Positions 7,381-8,740 of a stretch of 8,740 nucleotides of DNA are shown here, piece after piece. The notes beneath the pieces were generated by a model. It had not been told where the DNA came from and made no database searches. It was given only the letters and a program-made list of their open reading frames with translations. A program made the position numbers and the translations under genes. This DNA is from Saprospiraceae bacterium (lineage in GTDB: Bacteria; Bacteroidota; Bacteroidia; Chitinophagales; Saprospiraceae), in assembly GCA_947441325.1 (NCBI GenBank), contig CANETR010000059.1, positions 1-8,740 of the forward strand. The letters are read 5' to 3'. Position 1 is the stretch's first letter. Every line of letters starts with the position of its first letter.

Positions 7381-8337
7381 ATACTCGCAAACGATGGCCT
7401 CGAAGCCGATGGTAAACTGCTTTTGGAAGAGGCAGGTTATCAGGTAGAAACTAATCATATACCACAAGACAAGCTTAAGGATCTACTTCCTGATTATGAT
7501 GCTGTGATAGTGCGCTCTGCCACCAAAATAAGAAAAGAACTGATTGACGCCTGTCCAAGACTTAAGGTCATTGCTCGTGCCGGAGTAGGCATGGATAATA
7601 TTGATGTAGAATATGCTCAGAGCCGTGGCATCAAGGTTATTAATACCCCCAGAGCTTCCTCATTAGCTGTTGCCGAATTGGTGATGGCACAGGTATTTAC
7701 CCTTGCGCGTTTTCTTCATATGGCAAACAGAGAAATGAGTGCCAATGGGGCCGAAAAATTTAAGGATTTAAAAAATAAATATTCCGAAGGTTCACAGGTA
7801 CGTGGCCGGACTTTAGGGATAATTGGGTTTGGCCGTATCGGGCAGGAATTGGCTCGTATCGCTATGGGTGTAGGCATGAAAGTATTGGCATCTGACTTGG
7901 AAGAAAAGGATGTTAATATCAATATTCCCGTACCAAATAACACCAATATTTCGCTTACTATGCACTTTAAAACGGTTTCGTTTGAAAAGATTCTTCGCGA
8001 CAGTGACTTTATCTCGGTACATGTCCCTGGAGGTAAATCGGGTGCACTAATCGGAGACAATGAAATTGCCCGTATGAAAGATGGCGTTTACCTAATTAAT
8101 GCGGCAAGAGGTGGCGTAATAGATGAGCTGGCTTTGTTGAATGCTCTTGATAGCGGCAAAGTAGCCGGAGCAGCTCTGGATGTTTTTAACAATGAGCCTA
8201 ACCCCGATGCTCGCCTATTAAGTCATCCTAAAATTTCTGCTACCCCTCATATCGGAGCCTCTACTATAGAAGCGCAGCGCTATATTGCCCTGGAACTTGC
8301 CGATGCCTTTATTGAACATTTTGGGGAAAGCTTATAA
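7372..8337 (+). CDS. serA: D-3-phosphoglycerate dehydrogenase, short form without ACT domain
   Basis: NAD-dependent 2-hydroxyacid dehydrogenase expected to oxidise 3-phosphoglycerate to 3-phosphohydroxypyruvate, the first step of serine synthesis, in the cytosol. The 321 residues cover the split substrate-binding domain (about 1-100 and 295-321) and the Rossmann domain (about 101-294). The dinucleotide motif is G152-F-G154-R-I-G157, and D175 at the end of the next strand favours NAD over NADP. The catalytic triad is R246 (AARGG), E275 (NNEP) and H293 (TPHIGAST). RAGVGMDNID (69-78) and NTPRASSLAVAE (91-102) are typical of the phosphoglycerate dehydrogenase branch. There is no C-terminal ACT domain, so feedback by serine in the E. 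coli manner is not expected. The usual partner serC is not adjacent in this window. Another 2-hydroxyacid substrate is possible but less likely. Confidence 0.88.
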   Translation: MIKILANDGLEADGKLLLEEAGYQVETNHIPQDKLKDLLPDYDAVIVRSATKIRKELIDACPRLKVIARAGVGMDNIDVEYAQSRGIKVINTPRASSLAVAELVMAQVFTLARFLHMANREMSANGAEKFKDLKNKYSEGSQVRGRTLGIIGFGRIGQELARIAMGVGMKVLASDLEEKDVNINIPVPNNTNISLTMHFKTVSFEKILRDSDFISVHVPGGKSGALIGDNEIARMKDGVYLINAARGGVIDELALLNALDSGKVAGAALDVFNNEPNPDARLLSHPKISATPHIGASTIEAQRYIALELADAFIEHFGESL

Positions 8338-8364
8338 AATTTAAATTTCTATAAAGATTAACTG

Positions 8365-8391
8365 ACGCCTTCAATTTGGAGGCGTTTTTTT
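8365..8391 (+). terminator. Intrinsic terminator after serA
   Basis: The arms ACGCCTTC (8365-8372) and GGAGGCGT (8378-8385) pair over 8 bp with one wobble around the loop AATTT, followed by a T-run to 8391. It lies 27 bp after the stop codon and separates serA from the small gene downstream. Confidence 0.88.
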
Positions 8392-8442
8392 GTTTTGACC
8401 AATACGTAAAACAAAATATTTCAACGCAATTGTTTTTTTTAC

Positions 8443-8473
8443 TTGATTTATTTTTTCAAATGCCCTAAATTTG
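8443..8473 (+). promoter_or_regulatory. Bacteroidota-type promoter for the small Rpn-like gene
   Basis: TTG (8443-8445), a 20-bp spacer and TAAATTTG (8466-8473) match the Bacteroidota primary-sigma consensus (TTG or TTTG, 17-23 bp, TAnnTTTG), with a perfect -7 element. An eight-T run (8433-8440) lies immediately upstream. The predicted transcript would start near 8479-8481, giving a leader of roughly 20 bases before the ATG at 8499. This is the best promoter in the window. Confidence 0.72.
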
Positions 8474-8474
8474 C

Positions 8475-8496
8475 GGTTCAACCCCAAAACTGAACC
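8475..8496. repeat. Inverted repeat at the predicted transcription start
   Basis: GGTTCA (8475-8480) and TGAACC (8491-8496) form a perfect 6-bp inverted repeat around a 10-base spacer. It begins two bases after the -7 element and ends two bases before the start codon. If transcription begins near 8480 the left arm is mostly not transcribed, which favours a DNA operator over an RNA hairpin. The same stretch contains AACCCC twice (8480-8485 and 8493-8498). Confidence 0.45.
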
Positions 8497-8498
8497 CC

Positions 8499-8714
8499 AT
8501 GTCTAAAAATTACGACAAGATTTTTAAGGAAAACTTTGAGGCAATCTACCTCTCACTTAGTGAATTAGAAACCTATCTTTTCAAAAAGGGCGAAGAAAAG
8601 AATAAAATTGAGATGATCAAAGCCTTTATTAAAATTGGAAAACTGAGTCTTGAAGAAATTGCAACTGCGGCTAAAGTGCCATTGGACTATGTCGTAAATA
8701 TTGCGAATAGTTAA
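8499..8714 (+). CDS. Small protein resembling joined ends of an Rpn/PDDEXK nuclease-family protein
   Basis: A 71-residue protein. Its opening, MSKNYDKIFKEN plus an amphipathic stretch to about residue 22, resembles the N-terminus of Bacteroidota Rpn/PD-(D/E)XK transposase-like nuclease proteins, usually near 300 residues. From about residue 26 it resembles their tail: a YLFKKGEEKNK segment, a helix with MIKAFIKIGKLS, then LEEIATAAKVPLDYVVNI, a pattern like a small helix-turn-helix. The catalytic core expected between these parts is absent, with no stop or frameshift at the join, so nuclease activity is not expected. The family link comes from remembered head and tail patterns and is inference. 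Its promoter is near-consensus, the stop is at 8712-8714, and no neighbour lies within the remaining 26 bases. It may be a decayed remnant, an autonomous small regulator, or an inhibitor-like short form. Confidence 0.6.
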   Translation: MSKNYDKIFKENFEAIYLSLSELETYLFKKGEEKNKIEMIKAFIKIGKLSLEEIATAAKVPLDYVVNIANS

Positions 8715-8740
8715 AATTGTTAGTCCCGCAACTTACATAA

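Noticed and set aside
7716..8060. 114-residue minus-strand reading frame inside serA
   Set aside because: It is the antisense of conserved Rossmann-fold codons, with a second minus-strand frame overlapping it; no independent support.
1..8740. CRISPR array, tRNA, rRNA or riboswitch
   Set aside because: I saw no regularly spaced repeats, cloverleaf-like segment or known riboswitch core; the intergenic gaps are all under about 165 bases and are accounted for by terminators and promoter-like sites.

Overview
The window looks like a piece of a Bacteroidota chromosome. The evidence is: AT-rich, A-rich and Shine-Dalgarno-poor leaders before every start codon; a -33/-7 promoter of Bacteroidota type (TTG, 20 bp, TAAATTTG) before the last gene; and protein types common in that phylum. 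These are a CzcA-type RND pump with a separate TolC-like gene, small outer-membrane beta-barrels, an M3 oligoendopeptidase, a short ACT-less phosphoglycerate dehydrogenase and an Rpn/PDDEXK-like fragment. I cannot place it below phylum level. All six genes read on the + strand, and I see no RNA gene, CRISPR array, insertion sequence or prophage.

Bases 1-5494 form one apparent transcription unit for envelope transport. It holds a heavy-metal RND pump (czcA-like, cut by the left edge), a TolC-like outer-membrane channel, a beta-barrel outer-membrane protein and a small exported protein with two membrane helices. The last three genes are 18 and 21 bp apart. The pump and channel genes are 111 bp apart, and that gap holds an AT-rich dyad and a 10-bp hairpin. 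A 15-bp perfect stem-loop closes the unit. No periplasmic adaptor (CusB/CzcB type) is present, so it probably lies to the left of the window or elsewhere.

Bases 5510-7310 hold a single-gene unit for a cytosolic M3 zinc oligoendopeptidase with a strong intrinsic terminator. Bases 7312-8391 hold a second single-gene unit, a 321-residue D-3-phosphoglycerate dehydrogenase of serine biosynthesis. It has its own terminator, and a 16-bp palindrome lies over its start codon.

Bases 8443-8714 hold the least ordinary item: a 71-codon gene behind its own near-consensus promoter. Its first ~22 residues resemble the head of Bacteroidota Rpn/PDDEXK (transposase-like nuclease) proteins. Its last ~45 residues resemble their helical tail. 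The whole nuclease core between the two is missing. It may be a deletion remnant, or a kept small protein comparable in layout to the short C-terminal Rpn products reported as inhibitors in E. coli. That is the main candidate for follow-up; the rest of the window is largely conventional.
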